Shown piece by piece: positions 7,684 through 16,815 of a stretch of 31,909 nucleotides of DNA. The notes below the pieces were generated by a model, which did not search any database, was not told where the DNA came from, and saw nothing but the letters and a program-made list of their open reading frames with translations. Source of the stretch: Planococcaceae bacterium UBA3370 (GTDB lineage Bacteria > Bacillota > Bacilli > Bacillales_A > Planococcaceae); NCBI GenBank assembly GCA_002360295.1, contig DEQI01000372.1:1-31909 (forward strand). The letters are read 5' to 3'. Numbering within the stretch: position 1 is the first letter of the stretch; each line of letters begins with the position of its first letter. Both the position numbers and the translations under genes were made by a program.

Positions 7684-9618
7684 ATGATTATTTATGAATC
7701 CACTACATCGGGTTTTTTAGATGATGTTGCAAATGAAGTCATCGTTGACCGTTTATATAATGTCTATCAGCAAAAAATTGGGCGTACTTCTAAAAGTGAA
7801 ATTCGCTCTTGGGATCATTCATTACAGCGAATGTCCAATGTACTCCGAGACCGTGATATACCAAAGGATGCTGCTGTTGCAATTGAATTTAAAATACCGA
7901 ATACAGGAAAACGTGTAGATTTTATTATCGCAGGACATGATGGTGAGCACGACCATGCTGTAATAGTAGAATTAAAGCAATGGGAAACTGTGCAAAAAAA
8001 TGATCGTATGGATGCAGTTGTTGTGGAAACTTATGTGGGAGGCGCACAACGACCTACAACTCACCCATCCTATCAAGCATGGAGCTATGTTAGCCTTATA
8101 GAAGACTTTAATCAAGATGTACGGGAAATTCCCATTAAACTTAAGCCATGTGCTTATTTACATAACTATTTAGTTCAAGAAAATGATCCTTTAACCGATG
8201 CACATTATGCAGAACATATTGAAAAAGCACCTGTATTTCGTAAAGGCGAAATGGAAAAATTACGTTCATATATAAAGCAATTTGTTAAATATGGCGACAA
8301 AAATAATATTATCTACAAAATTGACAGCGGTCGTATTAAGCCTTCGAAATCATTGCAAGATAGCATGGCTAGTATGCTGAAAGGCAATCCAGAGTTTGTC
8401 ATGATAGATGACCAGAAAATCGTTTACGAGCAAATTTTACATTTTGCTAAAACATGTATAGACCAAAACGAAAAAGGCGTGTTTATTGTACAAGGGGGCC
8501 CTGGTACGGGAAAATCTGTTTTGGCTATTAACCTCCTAGTTCACTTGATTCAAGAGGATTACTTTGCTATGTACGTAACAAAAAACAGTGCTCCACGCGA
8601 CGTGTATGCTACGAAGCTAAAAGGGACCATGAAAAAGAAAAGTATCGACAATCTCTTTAAAGGTTCAGGAAGCTTCCATGCGGCTGATCGAAATGAATTT
8701 GATGTACTCATTGTAGATGAAGCACACCGCCTAAATGAAAAATCAGGTCTCTTTAGTAATCTAGGAGAGAATCAAGTAAAGGAACTGATGCACAGTGCGA
8801 AATTCAGTGTATTCTTTATTGATGAAGCCCAACGTGTCACACTAAAGGATATTGGTAGTGTCAAAATGATTAAGCAATTTGCAGATGAGTTAGATGTAAA
8901 AGTATTTGAAGGTGAATTATCCTCTCAATTCCGATGCGATGGCTCAGACGGCTATATTGCTTGGCTAGATGACGTTTTAGAAATCCGTGAAACAGCAAAC
9001 GAAAATGATTTAGGAATGGACTATGATTTCCAAGTTGTAGATGATCCAAATACACTGCTTGAAATGATCGTCGAAAAGAACCACCCAAATAATAAAGCTC
9101 GCATTGTAGCTGGCTATTGCTGGGACTGGATTTCCGAAGGCAAAAACAATCGCGATGTGCACGATATTGTCATTCCCGAGCACAACTTTTCAATCAGCTG
9201 GAACTTAGGAAACGACATATGGGCATTGAGTGACGAATCAGTCTATGAAGCTGGCTGTATCCATACTTGCCAAGGCTTAGAATTTGATTATGTTGGTGTC
9301 ATCATTGGTAATGATTTACGATTTGAAGATGGACAAATCATAACGGATTACACGAAACGTGCTAAAACAGATCAATCGATTAAAGGCATTAAAAAGAAAA
9401 TGAAAGAGCAGCCTGAAATTGCGCGCCGAGAAGTAGATGCCATTATTCGCAATACATACCGCACACTTATGACTCGTGGACAAAAGGGATGCTATGTGTA
9501 TTGTACAGATAGTGCATTAGCAGAGTATTTGAAAGAGCGGATGAAACGGGTTTATGAGGAGCAAATGGAAGTTAGGGGGATGTTGGTGGCCGAGGAGAAG
9601 GATGAATACAACTTTTAA
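7684..9618 (+). CDS. DUF2075 helicase with N-terminal nuclease-like domain
   Basis: The frame opens at 7603, but AAAGGAG (7669-7675) marks the ATG at 7684 as the start, giving 644 residues. The N-terminal part resembles a PD-(D/E)XK nuclease: VAIEFKIPN, then RVDFIIAG (Asp about 79) and VIVELKQWE (Glu about 96, Lys about 98). The helicase core of the DUF2075/Schlafen group 3 type follows: Walker A GGPGTGKS at about 271-278, Walker B VLIVDEAHRL at about 341-350, a second DEAQR segment, and C-terminal HTCQGLEFDYVGVI and RTLMTRGQKG motifs. Such proteins are common in defence islands and next to restriction systems. No partner gene adjoins it here. A role in phage defence is inference. Confidence 0.85.
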   Translation: MIIYESTTSGFLDDVANEVIVDRLYNVYQQKIGRTSKSEIRSWDHSLQRMSNVLRDRDIPKDAAVAIEFKIPNTGKRVDFIIAGHDGEHDHAVIVELKQWETVQKNDRMDAVVVETYVGGAQRPTTHPSYQAWSYVSLIEDFNQDVREIPIKLKPCAYLHNYLVQENDPLTDAHYAEHIEKAPVFRKGEMEKLRSYIKQFVKYGDKNNIIYKIDSGRIKPSKSLQDSMASMLKGNPEFVMIDDQKIVYEQILHFAKTCIDQNEKGVFIVQGGPGTGKSVLAINLLVHLIQEDYFAMYVTKNSAPRDVYATKLKGTMKKKSIDNLFKGSGSFHAADRNEFDVLIVDEAHRLNEKSGLFSNLGENQVKELMHSAKFSVFFIDEAQRVTLKDIGSVKMIKQFADELDVKVFEGELSSQFRCDGSDGYIAWLDDVLEIRETANENDLGMDYDFQVVDDPNTLLEMIVEKNHPNNKARIVAGYCWDWISEGKNNRDVHDIVIPEHNFSISWNLGNDIWALSDESVYEAGCIHTCQGLEFDYVGVIIGNDLRFEDGQIITDYTKRAKTDQSIKGIKKKMKEQPEIARREVDAIIRNTYRTLMTRGQKGCYVYCTDSALAEYLKERMKRVYEEQMEVRGMLVAEEKDEYNF

Positions 9619-9666
9619 GTAAAATAAGATTAATAACAGTTTGGATTATTATTTTATTTTGAAATT

Positions 9667-9970
9667 GAGTAGGAGGGAGTGATTAACTCCCGACCTCTCA
9701 CACCACCGTAGGTACGGATTCGTATACGGCTGTTCAATTAAGATGAATAACGCAAAGTTTCATAACGAACTTGCAGACTTTTCAGCCCTTGGCTTCCCCA
9801 ATAGGAATTGCCGAGTGTTCTGTGTAATATGTGGCTATTTGAAATGGGGCCAGTAGCCTTTACGACTATTTCCGCACTCATATGCTTTTCCGTAAGGTAT
9901 TTTAAAGCAAGCGAGATTTCTGACTCTTGTTCGAGGGTTCTTCCAGTCCTTCCAAAGGCACATTCGTAAT
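9667..9970 (-). mobile_element. 3' remnant of a group II intron
   Basis: Reading the minus strand, the tail of an intron-encoded reverse transcriptase is followed by a domain V-like stem-loop (about 9703-9732, AGCCGTA pairing with TACGGTGGT) and a domain VI-like hairpin (9675-9680 with 9686-9691), ending in CTCCTAC as bacterial group II introns do. The 5' part of the intron is missing; the DUF262 gene begins directly at its broken end. The exact 3' splice point is uncertain by a few bases. Confidence 0.75.
9738..9970 (-). pseudogene. Reverse transcriptase/maturase C-terminal fragment
   Basis: The minus strand encodes RMCLWKDWKNPRTRVRNL, then KIPYGKAYECGNSRKGYW, and after a one-base frameshift SNSHILHRTLGNSYWG and QGLKSLQVRYETLRYSS, ending at a stop codon at 9738-9740. 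This is the familiar end of group II intron LtrA-type proteins (maturase region). The polymerase domain is absent. The fragment is non-functional and only marks a former intron insertion. Confidence 0.8.
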
Positions 9971-9971
9971 C

Positions 9972-10970
9972 TTAATAATCTTTTTCTATTATACTACTGA
10001 AATTTTCTAGTAAAATTTCCACTCTTCTATTATTATTTTCTATAGACTTAGTATTTTTAGATCGAAGAACTCCATACTCATTATCTAAATTAATGTAAAT
10101 CTCTCTTAATTTATCTGAGAATCTAATGGGATCAATATTTTTATCTGAGAGTCTATCTATTGCTAAACAAATAGGTATAAGATCTACTTTATTGTATATT
10201 TTTCTTTTCTCAATTGAATTTAGAGAATAGGATGAAATTTCTAAAAAGTTCAAAGTTTTATTAATTCTATTTGTATTAAAGATACGGTTTTCTTTAATTG
10301 ACTCTTCTATAAATTTATTTAGATTTTTTAACGATAAATCATTATAGTGATTTATTGCACATGGATTGGATTCAATATAAAAAATTAAAGTTATAGCTGT
10401 TAATAATTGCTCTACTATACTATATCCCTCTAATTGTCTTCTTTTAGGAAAATGTTTTTTAAAAAAATTATGATCTGCTAACTTATTTATCTCAGCATTA
10501 TATGTATCTCTATATAGAACTCCCTTTTCTATTAATGGATAATGTAAATTTAAACGTAAATATATTTCAGATAAATCCTTTTTTGATTCAATTAAATCAA
10601 TAGATATTAAGTAATTTAAATAATGTTCTTTTAAATTCTTTGAGAAATCTCTAAAATAACTACCATTTAAAGAATCGAATTCGTTCTTGAAAAAAGAAAT
10701 TATTGTCATAATTCTTTGATGACCATCAATACAATATATTTTCCCTTCTTTTTTAGTAAAAGTTACATTTGATATTGGAAAACCTCTCATCACAGAGTCA
10801 ATAAATAGTTTCTTTCTCTCCAAATCCCAACAAACTTCTCTTTGGTAATGAAATCTTCCTATCTTATTTTCCATTTCTAATAACTGATTTACTTTAATCA
10901 ATACTACTTTTCCAAACTCATTCTTTATATCATCAACTTCATTTAATCGATCTAAAAATTCGTCATTCAT
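9972..10970 (-). CDS. DUF262 domain protein
   Basis: This 332-residue protein begins with a DUF262 (ParB/Srx-like, GmrSD N-terminal) domain: FHYQREVCWDLERKKLFIDS (about 40-59) and IYCIDGHQRIMTIISFF (about 78-94). The family signature is usually DGQQR; here it is DGHQR. DUF262 proteins such as GmrS/GmrD and BrxU use this domain for nucleotide hydrolysis in restriction of modified DNA, but the GmrD-type HNH (DUF1524) nuclease domain is not seen in the C-terminal part. The gene is extremely AT-rich and diverges from the RecD2-like gene across about 210 bases. It may act alone or with that helicase. A defence function is plausible but unproved. Confidence 0.75.
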   Translation of the reverse strand: MNDEFLDRLNEVDDIKNEFGKVVLIKVNQLLEMENKIGRFHYQREVCWDLERKKLFIDSVMRGFPISNVTFTKKEGKIYCIDGHQRIMTIISFFKNEFDSLNGSYFRDFSKNLKEHYLNYLISIDLIESKKDLSEIYLRLNLHYPLIEKGVLYRDTYNAEINKLADHNFFKKHFPKRRQLEGYSIVEQLLTAITLIFYIESNPCAINHYNDLSLKNLNKFIEESIKENRIFNTNRINKTLNFLEISSYSLNSIEKRKIYNKVDLIPICLAIDRLSDKNIDPIRFSDKLREIYINLDNEYGVLRSKNTKSIENNNRRVEILLENFSSIIEKDY

Positions 10971-11115
10971 TCATTCTTTCACTCCTCTATATATTTTTTA
11001 TTCTTCCTTCTCTATAATAATCAATTTTACAACTTTTATATCTATAGAAGCAAAAAACTAAAATGTTTGGATAATCTACATTTATAAATTTGATAAATTT
11101 TTTGTCTCAAAAATA

Positions 11116-11145
11116 TTGACATTTTATTATCAAGAAAATTATAAT
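11116..11145 (+). promoter_or_regulatory. Consensus SigA promoter of the RecD2-like gene
   Basis: TTGACA (11116-11121) and TATAAT (11140-11145), both perfect consensus boxes, are 18 bases apart and lie about 35 bases before the start codon. Confidence 0.75.
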
Positions 11146-11179
11146 CTATACACAACATGCACTCGGAGGTTGGATTATT

Positions 11180-13564
11180 TTGTCGGAGCAAATAGTTATA
11201 CAAGGTGAAATGATAAAAAAAATATATATATCAAACAAAAAATACTCAATCCCTTTTTCCGTTTTCAAGATTAAAATACATACCTGTTCTAGTCTTTTTG
11301 ACATTGATGAAATAACTGTCCAATGTAATGCCCCATTACCTGAATTGAATAAGCATTATAACTTTTACGGTAAGTTGGTTGAAAATGAAAAATATGGTTT
11401 ACAATTTAAGGCAGAGTATTATGTTAGAGAACTGCCAGCAACTATTGAAGACACAGTTGCCTTTTTAGGATCAGGGATAATTAAAGGGGTTGGACCAAAG
11501 AAAGCTGAGCGAATTGTCAATGCTTTAGGAGAAAATTGCATATTAGAGATAATTAAAGAACCTTCTATTTTAAATAAAATTAAGGGACTAAACAGCATTA
11601 ATGTAGAACTAGTTGCTGAAAAATTAATTGAACACTTTGCTCTACATCGATTCTCTACTTTTTTTAAATCTATAAAAATTAAACATAGTTTAGGTTTAAA
11701 AATTTTGCGAGTTCTAGGTGATAACACAATTGAAATCATTAAAGAAAATCCCTATATTTTAATAAGTTTGATAGATGGAATTGGTTTAAAAAGAGCCGAT
11801 CAAATCGCTAAAAGTTTGGATATTACTGGAAATCACCCCAAACGTATAAAGGGATTAATAACAGCAATGCTTTATAAACTTTTTGAAAAAGATGGTTCTT
11901 CTTATACAAATAGAAAATTTTTATTTATACGTTTAAATAAAGAATTAGAAAATATGAACGAACCTCATATTAAATTCGAAGATTTCGATTTGTGCGTTAG
12001 TGAAATGATTAAAGAAAAAACTCATAATGACTTTGGAACTATTGTAGAAATAGGTTATCGCATATCATTACTCTCAATCATTAAACAAGAAATGGAAATT
12101 AGTGATTTGTTAGTTTCGAAATCAAATCAAAATTTGAAGTCCACTATAAATATAGATTGGGAAAAAATAAATAGCTACATTAATCGAATCGAAAACCAAT
12201 TTAAAAAGGAAATAACTCCTAATTTCACTTTTTCTAAATCTCAACGAGAGGCACTTCTTTTATTAAATTCAGTAAAAATATTTGCGATAACAGGAGGAGC
12301 AGGTTCTGGAAAATCTACAGTTATTAATGCCCTAGTACGTTTATATTCTTATTGTAATGGCATTCAAACTACAGAAGATTTGTTGAAAAGAATAATATTA
12401 CTAGCTCCAACAGGAAAAGCAGCTAAAAGATTAACTGAGATTACAAATATAAATGCTTCCACAATACATCGATTTATCCATAATAATATGATTAATCTAC
12501 CTGAAGAACCTTGTTTATTTGTTGTAGATGAAACATCAATGATTGAGCTAAATACTGCACATAAACTCCTTAAGTCAATAAGAGAACAGGATACTATACT
12601 CTTTATTGGAGATCCTATGCAGTTACCCGCTGTTGGATCAGGAAGGTTTTTCCATGATATATTAGAATCAAAATTGTTACCTATAATTCATTTAAATAAA
12701 ATTTATCGTCAATCAAGCAATTCAAATATATTGAAGTTAGCTAATATAATTCGTAATGATGAGATTCATAATGTGGATCAATACATGATAAAATTAAATG
12801 ATATGAATTTTTTTGACATTGGTAACTACCAACTTATTTATCAAAATCTAATTCACTCCTTCAAAGTAGCACACAAAAAAGGAATAGATATTCAAGATAT
12901 CCAAATCCTCTCTCCAATTAAAAATGGCTATTTCGGTGTTAAAGCATTAAATAATTTGATTCAAGACGCATTAATAAAAGGCGAGTTAAATCAATTTAAT
13001 CAAAGCGCATATAAGCCTACAAGTTTCCGAAATACAGATTATTCATTCTGTATAGGCGACAGAATAATCCAATTGAAAAATAATAAAGAAAAGCAAATTT
13101 TTAACGGGGATATGGGTGTAATTGTAGGTACATGGAAAAATAAAGAAACAAATGAAGATGGATTATTAGTTCAATTTGAGAATATAACTCTTAAATATAC
13201 TGCTGATGATTTAGAAGAGTTGGCACTAGCATATTGCTTAACTATTCATAAAGCCCAGGGATCTGAATATAAATATGTTATTTTAATATTAGTTAGTGAT
13301 AATTTTAGAGTGATTAACAAAAATCTTATATACACAGCTCTTACAAGAGCAAAGCAATCCTTTATTTTTTTTGGAGATAAAGATAAATTTAAAAACGGCC
13401 TATACCGAAAACCCATTTATAGATGTACTTCTTTGAAATATCTCCTAAAGTTACACAATTATGAGAATAATGTATTTCACAACAACACTTTAAATCAGTA
13501 TCGTAATTTACTAAAAAAAGAGACGGCCGATGCTCAGCAGAAATTCGACTTCACTCTTTCATAA
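11180..13564 (+). CDS. RecD2-like superfamily 1 DNA helicase
   Basis: The 794-residue protein matches RecD2 (YrrC) in length and layout. It has an N-terminal OB-like region, two helix-hairpin-helix segments (about 98-115 GSGIIKGVGPKKAERIV and 196-211 LIDGIGLKRADQIA), Walker A TGGAGSGKST (371-380), Walker B LFVVDETSM (about 446-454), GDPMQLPAVGSG (478-489), IYRQ (508-511), and a C-terminal YCLTIHKAQGSEY and YTALTRAK. RecD2 enzymes unwind DNA 5' to 3' and act in repair. This AT-rich copy sits among likely defence genes, so it is probably a horizontally gained paralogue and not the housekeeping gene. Translation most likely starts at TTG, with GGAGGT (11165-11170) nine bases upstream. Confidence 0.88.
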   Translation: MSEQIVIQGEMIKKIYISNKKYSIPFSVFKIKIHTCSSLFDIDEITVQCNAPLPELNKHYNFYGKLVENEKYGLQFKAEYYVRELPATIEDTVAFLGSGIIKGVGPKKAERIVNALGENCILEIIKEPSILNKIKGLNSINVELVAEKLIEHFALHRFSTFFKSIKIKHSLGLKILRVLGDNTIEIIKENPYILISLIDGIGLKRADQIAKSLDITGNHPKRIKGLITAMLYKLFEKDGSSYTNRKFLFIRLNKELENMNEPHIKFEDFDLCVSEMIKEKTHNDFGTIVEIGYRISLLSIIKQEMEISDLLVSKSNQNLKSTINIDWEKINSYINRIENQFKKEITPNFTFSKSQREALLLLNSVKIFAITGGAGSGKSTVINALVRLYSYCNGIQTTEDLLKRIILLAPTGKAAKRLTEITNINASTIHRFIHNNMINLPEEPCLFVVDETSMIELNTAHKLLKSIREQDTILFIGDPMQLPAVGSGRFFHDILESKLLPIIHLNKIYRQSSNSNILKLANIIRNDEIHNVDQYMIKLNDMNFFDIGNYQLIYQNLIHSFKVAHKKGIDIQDIQILSPIKNGYFGVKALNNLIQDALIKGELNQFNQSAYKPTSFRNTDYSFCIGDRIIQLKNNKEKQIFNGDMGVIVGTWKNKETNEDGLLVQFENITLKYTADDLEELALAYCLTIHKAQGSEYKYVILILVSDNFRVINKNLIYTALTRAKQSFIFFGDKDKFKNGLYRKPIYRCTSLKYLLKLHNYENNVFHNNTLNQYRNLLKKETADAQQKFDFTLS

Positions 13565-13967
13565 TTTTTGTATTGAAATTTTCCCCTTAGAAATAGCTGA
13601 AATATATATCTTGTATTCAGCTTGTTTTCGAAATAAAAATATTTATACAATTGCTGTATTGCATGTTTCATCTCGAAGAAATGGCTTTAATCAAAGTCCA
13701 TTTCTTTTTTATTTTTATTTACTAAATCAAAATGATCTTATAGAAACAAATTTGAAGAAACAAAAAATAATAAACTTTGAACATCCGATAGATGGAAGCT
13801 TCCGATCAAAGAATTGAAAAAGTCGAATTTAATAAACTCCTTAAAACATTTACCTTTTCCAGATATAACATTAAATTTTTTATTTATTCTAATTAAAAAT
13901 AGAACATTCTATCCCTCATGCTAAATTAATTCACTATTTATCCATCCTAATTCTAATCGTAAAAAAA
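13565..13967. other. AT-rich intergenic stretch with one doubtful ORF
   Basis: No gene is convincing here. A 95-codon plus-strand frame (13530-13817) starts inside the end of the RecD2-like gene, has no clear ribosome site and gives no recognised peptide; I treat it as chance. The rest is AT-rich spacer leading to a terminator. Confidence 0.4.
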
Positions 13968-13985
13968 GCAGTTACATATAACTGC
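13968..13985 (-). terminator. Terminator of the 317-residue gene
   Basis: GCAGTTA (13968-13974) pairs with TAACTGC (13979-13985) around a four-base loop. On the minus strand it is followed by seven T residues and begins directly after the stop codon of the next feature. Confidence 0.8.
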
Positions 13986-14939
13986 CTAACTAATTGATCT
14001 TGGAATTTTATCATAAGAAGCTAAAATATAATTTTCTAAATCTTCATCACTTAATTGATTATTATTGGAACCTCTTTGGGTATTTTCAATATTTCTCCTG
14101 AAACTAACAATACGAGAAATATCTTTTATAGTCTGTTCAATTAAATATTCTTTCTCTGTCATTCCATTACCTTCAAGTTCTCTTATTGTTTCTTTTTTTA
14201 CAAATCCATTTCTACCTACATTGTCACGATGAAGCTTAGTATCATTTTCTTTATGATATTTTTGTCTCCATCCACTAATTACTTGAGTCCAATAATTCGA
14301 AGGAGTATATAGGAACTTACTAACTGCCATATTTTTAGGAATCAATACAATTGCATAACCATTTACTTGGGGAAGCATAGCTTCAATTGTATACCAACTA
14401 TGTCTCGTATGATTCCAATAATTCATTTTCACTTTTTTATCCATAATAATTCCATATTTCTCGCACTGTTCTTGGGTAAATTCTATTAACTTCTTTTTAA
14501 TTAAACTTGCCACTAAATCTGATAATAAATCTTCGCCGAAGTCTGGTACAAAGATATGAAAGTCTTCAATTCTACCTACAACCTTTTTAGTTAATAAACC
14601 TTTATTATGAACATAATTGAAAACATTCGTTAATGATTCTTCTGAATTTCCATTTCCTCTTGGAAAACCATTTGTATAACCTAAAAAAATTTCATTCGAC
14701 TCCCCTGAAGAGGAAAAATTCTTCCTAGCTTCCGACATTTTATTCGCCAAATATAAATTAAATATTGTATCAAAAAAGTCTTGAACAATTTTACTACATT
14801 CTTTAGAGAATATATCATCGTTTAACACAAATCTTGTGGGATCTAAGAAAAGCAAATTATCTGTATCTACTCGAATATTTATAAAATCATAATCTGCTTG
14901 TCTATGTGATGGCAGGAAAAACTTTTCAGTAAATCTCAT
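13986..14939 (-). CDS. Unrecognised 317-residue protein, possible defence gene
   Basis: A complete AT-rich gene with GGAGTG ribosome site, ATG start and its own terminator. I cannot name the family. It has no membrane segment and no Walker motif. The N-terminus (RVDTDNLLFLDPTRF) looks globular. A central stretch, VPDFGEDLLSDLVASLIKKKLIEFTQ followed by QCEKYGI, is a pattern I recall loosely from hypothetical proteins of defence regions. An Asp-Asn-Val-Gly-Arg segment and a Lys/Arg/Glu-rich C-terminus follow. It converges on the RecD2-like gene and shares its base composition, suggesting they arrived together. No catalytic residues can be assigned with confidence. Confidence 0.6.
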   Translation of the reverse strand: MRFTEKFFLPSHRQADYDFINIRVDTDNLLFLDPTRFVLNDDIFSKECSKIVQDFFDTIFNLYLANKMSEARKNFSSSGESNEIFLGYTNGFPRGNGNSEESLTNVFNYVHNKGLLTKKVVGRIEDFHIFVPDFGEDLLSDLVASLIKKKLIEFTQEQCEKYGIIMDKKVKMNYWNHTRHSWYTIEAMLPQVNGYAIVLIPKNMAVSKFLYTPSNYWTQVISGWRQKYHKENDTKLHRDNVGRNGFVKKETIRELEGNGMTEKEYLIEQTIKDISRIVSFRRNIENTQRGSNNNQLSDEDLENYILASYDKIPRSIS

Positions 14940-15017
14940 TTCAACACTCCAATCAGAATTTAATTTAATAACAATATAATTCTACCATAAATTTCAATAT
15001 TCGACAAATTCATCAAT

Positions 15018-15195
15018 TTAATTATTATCATTTATAATCTTATAGACCGTTGCTCTCCCAATTCCATATTCCTAAGCAATATCATTCGCACTCTCTCCTG
15101 CTTCAAACAAAGCTCTAACTTGTTTCTTTTTCTTCTCATCAATAGCTGTTCTTGCCCCCTATACGACCTCGCTTCTTCTTAGCTTCTGTCCAACT
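15018..15195 (-). pseudogene. Resolvase/invertase C-terminal fragment
   Basis: The minus strand encodes KKKRGRIG, then after a one-base shift RTAIDEKKKKQVRALF, EAGESANDIA, an in-frame TAG, and EYGIGRATVYKIINDNN before the stop at 15018-15020. This is the helix-turn-helix tail of a serine recombinase of the Tn3-resolvase/Hin type. The catalytic domain is missing. It is a dead remnant showing repeated traffic of mobile DNA here. Confidence 0.75.
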
Positions 15196-15339
15196 TAGAA
15201 AGCTTATAAATATCTGATTTGATGTGTCTCACACTTTTTTTGAATCATCTTTTCTGGAAGTGTATAGAATGTCGTAATAATGCTTCAGCAACCTACATGG
15301 CTTAATAACACTTACTATCCATTACACAGGAACAAATAA

Positions 15340-15529
15340 ATGGAAAACTTAATTACACAAAGCATAAAAAAACATTGAAACAAAGCTTGAATTTACTCTT
15401 GATAATAACCTTGAACAAATCTTTGAAAAATGCTTATTGATCAATGGCGTAAAGGTAATTCAATTTGTCGAAGCAAGAGATTCTCAGAAACGGAAATCAA
15501 TCACCTTTTTAACCAATGTACAAAAATAA
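15340..15529 (+). pseudogene. Small frameshifted gene before integrase remnant
   Basis: An ATG at 15340 with AGGA upstream reads MENLITQSIKK and then breaks in a run of seven A residues (15366-15372). The adjacent frame continues as NIETKLEFTLDNNLEQIFEK, then CLLINGVKVIQFVEARDSQ and on to a TAA at 15527. Joined, they give a protein of about 62 residues. It precedes the integrase remnant by 27 bases, the usual place of an excisionase or small regulator, but the family is not recognised. The reading is based on coding appearance alone. Confidence 0.45.
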
Positions 15530-15556
15530 TAGAAAACACAAAAGGAGATCATTTTA

Positions 15557-16632
15557 ATGACAACAATAGACAAGGCTGTTAAAGATACAAAAAAATCGAC
15601 ATTACAAAGCGTAGATTTAAAACAAAAACTGAAGCAAAAGCTTTTTATCTTAAAAGCAAGCAGAAATGCTTCAAAAAAATAATACGGATAATTCAAATCT
15701 TTCATTTGAGCAATTTTATCATGCTATTTATGAAAAACACCTTCAAAGTTGTGCCATCGAAAAAAGTACTTTAGGGAAAATTAAAGGTATGTTTAAAAAT
15801 AACACCCTTCCGTTTTATGGGCATTTAAAGGTTAAAGATATTTCCTATCAAGATACTTTACAGTCATTTGAAGTATGGAAAATAAAATTAATCAGACCAT
15901 CAAAGGTAGCAAGCGAACTAATAAAATGCTTACAACATGCGGTCAAATACGGCATCATTTCAAAAAATCCTATTGATCTTAGTTATTTACATTTATGGAA
16001 AAAAGAAACGAATTATGAAAGGCAATCAAAAAATTGAAAAATTATTCTATACCTCAGATGAATCGGCCGAATTTATTCAAAAGTTGAAAGCAACAGATGA
16101 CATTTCAAAAATCGCAAGTTTTCTCTTGCTTATAAATTTAGGCTTACGCAAAATTGAGCTTCTTGCACTGCAATGGCAAGATATTGATCTTCAAAATAAA
16201 ACAATTCGTATTCACCAAGCCATTAGTTCGGACGAATTGAATAAGCCTTATATTAAAGTTCCGAAGAGCTATTGTGATAGAACGCTTGATATTGATGAGG
16301 AAACTTTGCAAGCATTATGTAAATGGCAGGAGCTCCAAGCAGAGCAATTAAAGTTGCAAAATCTTGAGCATCAAGGAGATAAACAGTTTATCTTCCTAAA
16401 CAATAAAATTGCTTTATACAACTACTCTCATTTAAATCGTTGGTTAAAAAAGTTCCAAACTCAACATGGTCTAAAACTTGTTCCAGTTCACGGTTTACGT
16501 CACACTTGTGCTGCTCGCATATATTACCAAACAAAAGATGTTGAATTTATCCAAAACTTCTTAGGTCATACAAATATAAAAACAACAATAGATTTGTATA
16601 TTCATTGCATCCCTGAATTAGGTAATATATAA
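15557..16632 (+). pseudogene. Tyrosine integrase, frameshifted (copy 1)
   Basis: AAAGGAGATC precedes an ATG at 15557 giving MTTIDKAVK. The Arm-type DNA-binding part then continues in another frame as RYKKIDITKRRFKTKTEA. The core-binding part (NLSFEQFYHAIYEKHLQSC) lies in a third frame to 16037, and the catalytic domain (16018-16632) in a further one. At least three frameshifts, near 15586, 15660-15690 and an A-run near 16027, break it. The catalytic domain keeps its residues: GLRKIELLAL (Arg), HGLRHTCA (His, Arg), LGHTNIKTTIDLYIH (His, Tyr). It could only make a fragment. It marks an older integrated element whose ends I cannot find. Confidence 0.85.
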
Positions 16633-16684
16633 GTAAAGTCATTTAATCAAACTGTATAAATGATTGTTTATTGAATTTCAATCC

Positions 16685-16712
16685 GTGCCAAAGTACATTT
16701 GTATTTTGGCAC
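16685..16712 (+). terminator. Terminator after integrase copy 1
   Basis: GTGCCAAAGTAC (16685-16696) pairs over 12 positions, one a G-T pair, with GTATTTTGGCAC (16701-16712) around the loop ATTT. T-rich sequence follows. Confidence 0.65.
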
Positions 16713-16815
16713 TTGTTCTTACTCAATTTTTAACAGGTTTCCACAATAAGTAATGAAATCCCTTATTTGATTGCTATTGAGTATGCAATAATTTAATGGA
16801 ATGTTTTTCAAATAA

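Noticed and set aside
13530..13817. 95-codon plus-strand ORF after the RecD2-like gene
   Set aside because: It starts inside the helicase gene, has no ribosome site and no recognisable product.
15430..15579. 49-codon ORF (MLIDQWRKGNS...)
   Set aside because: Another frame of the same stretch reads as a better coding sequence (CLLINGVKVIQFVEARD), so this one is a shadow.
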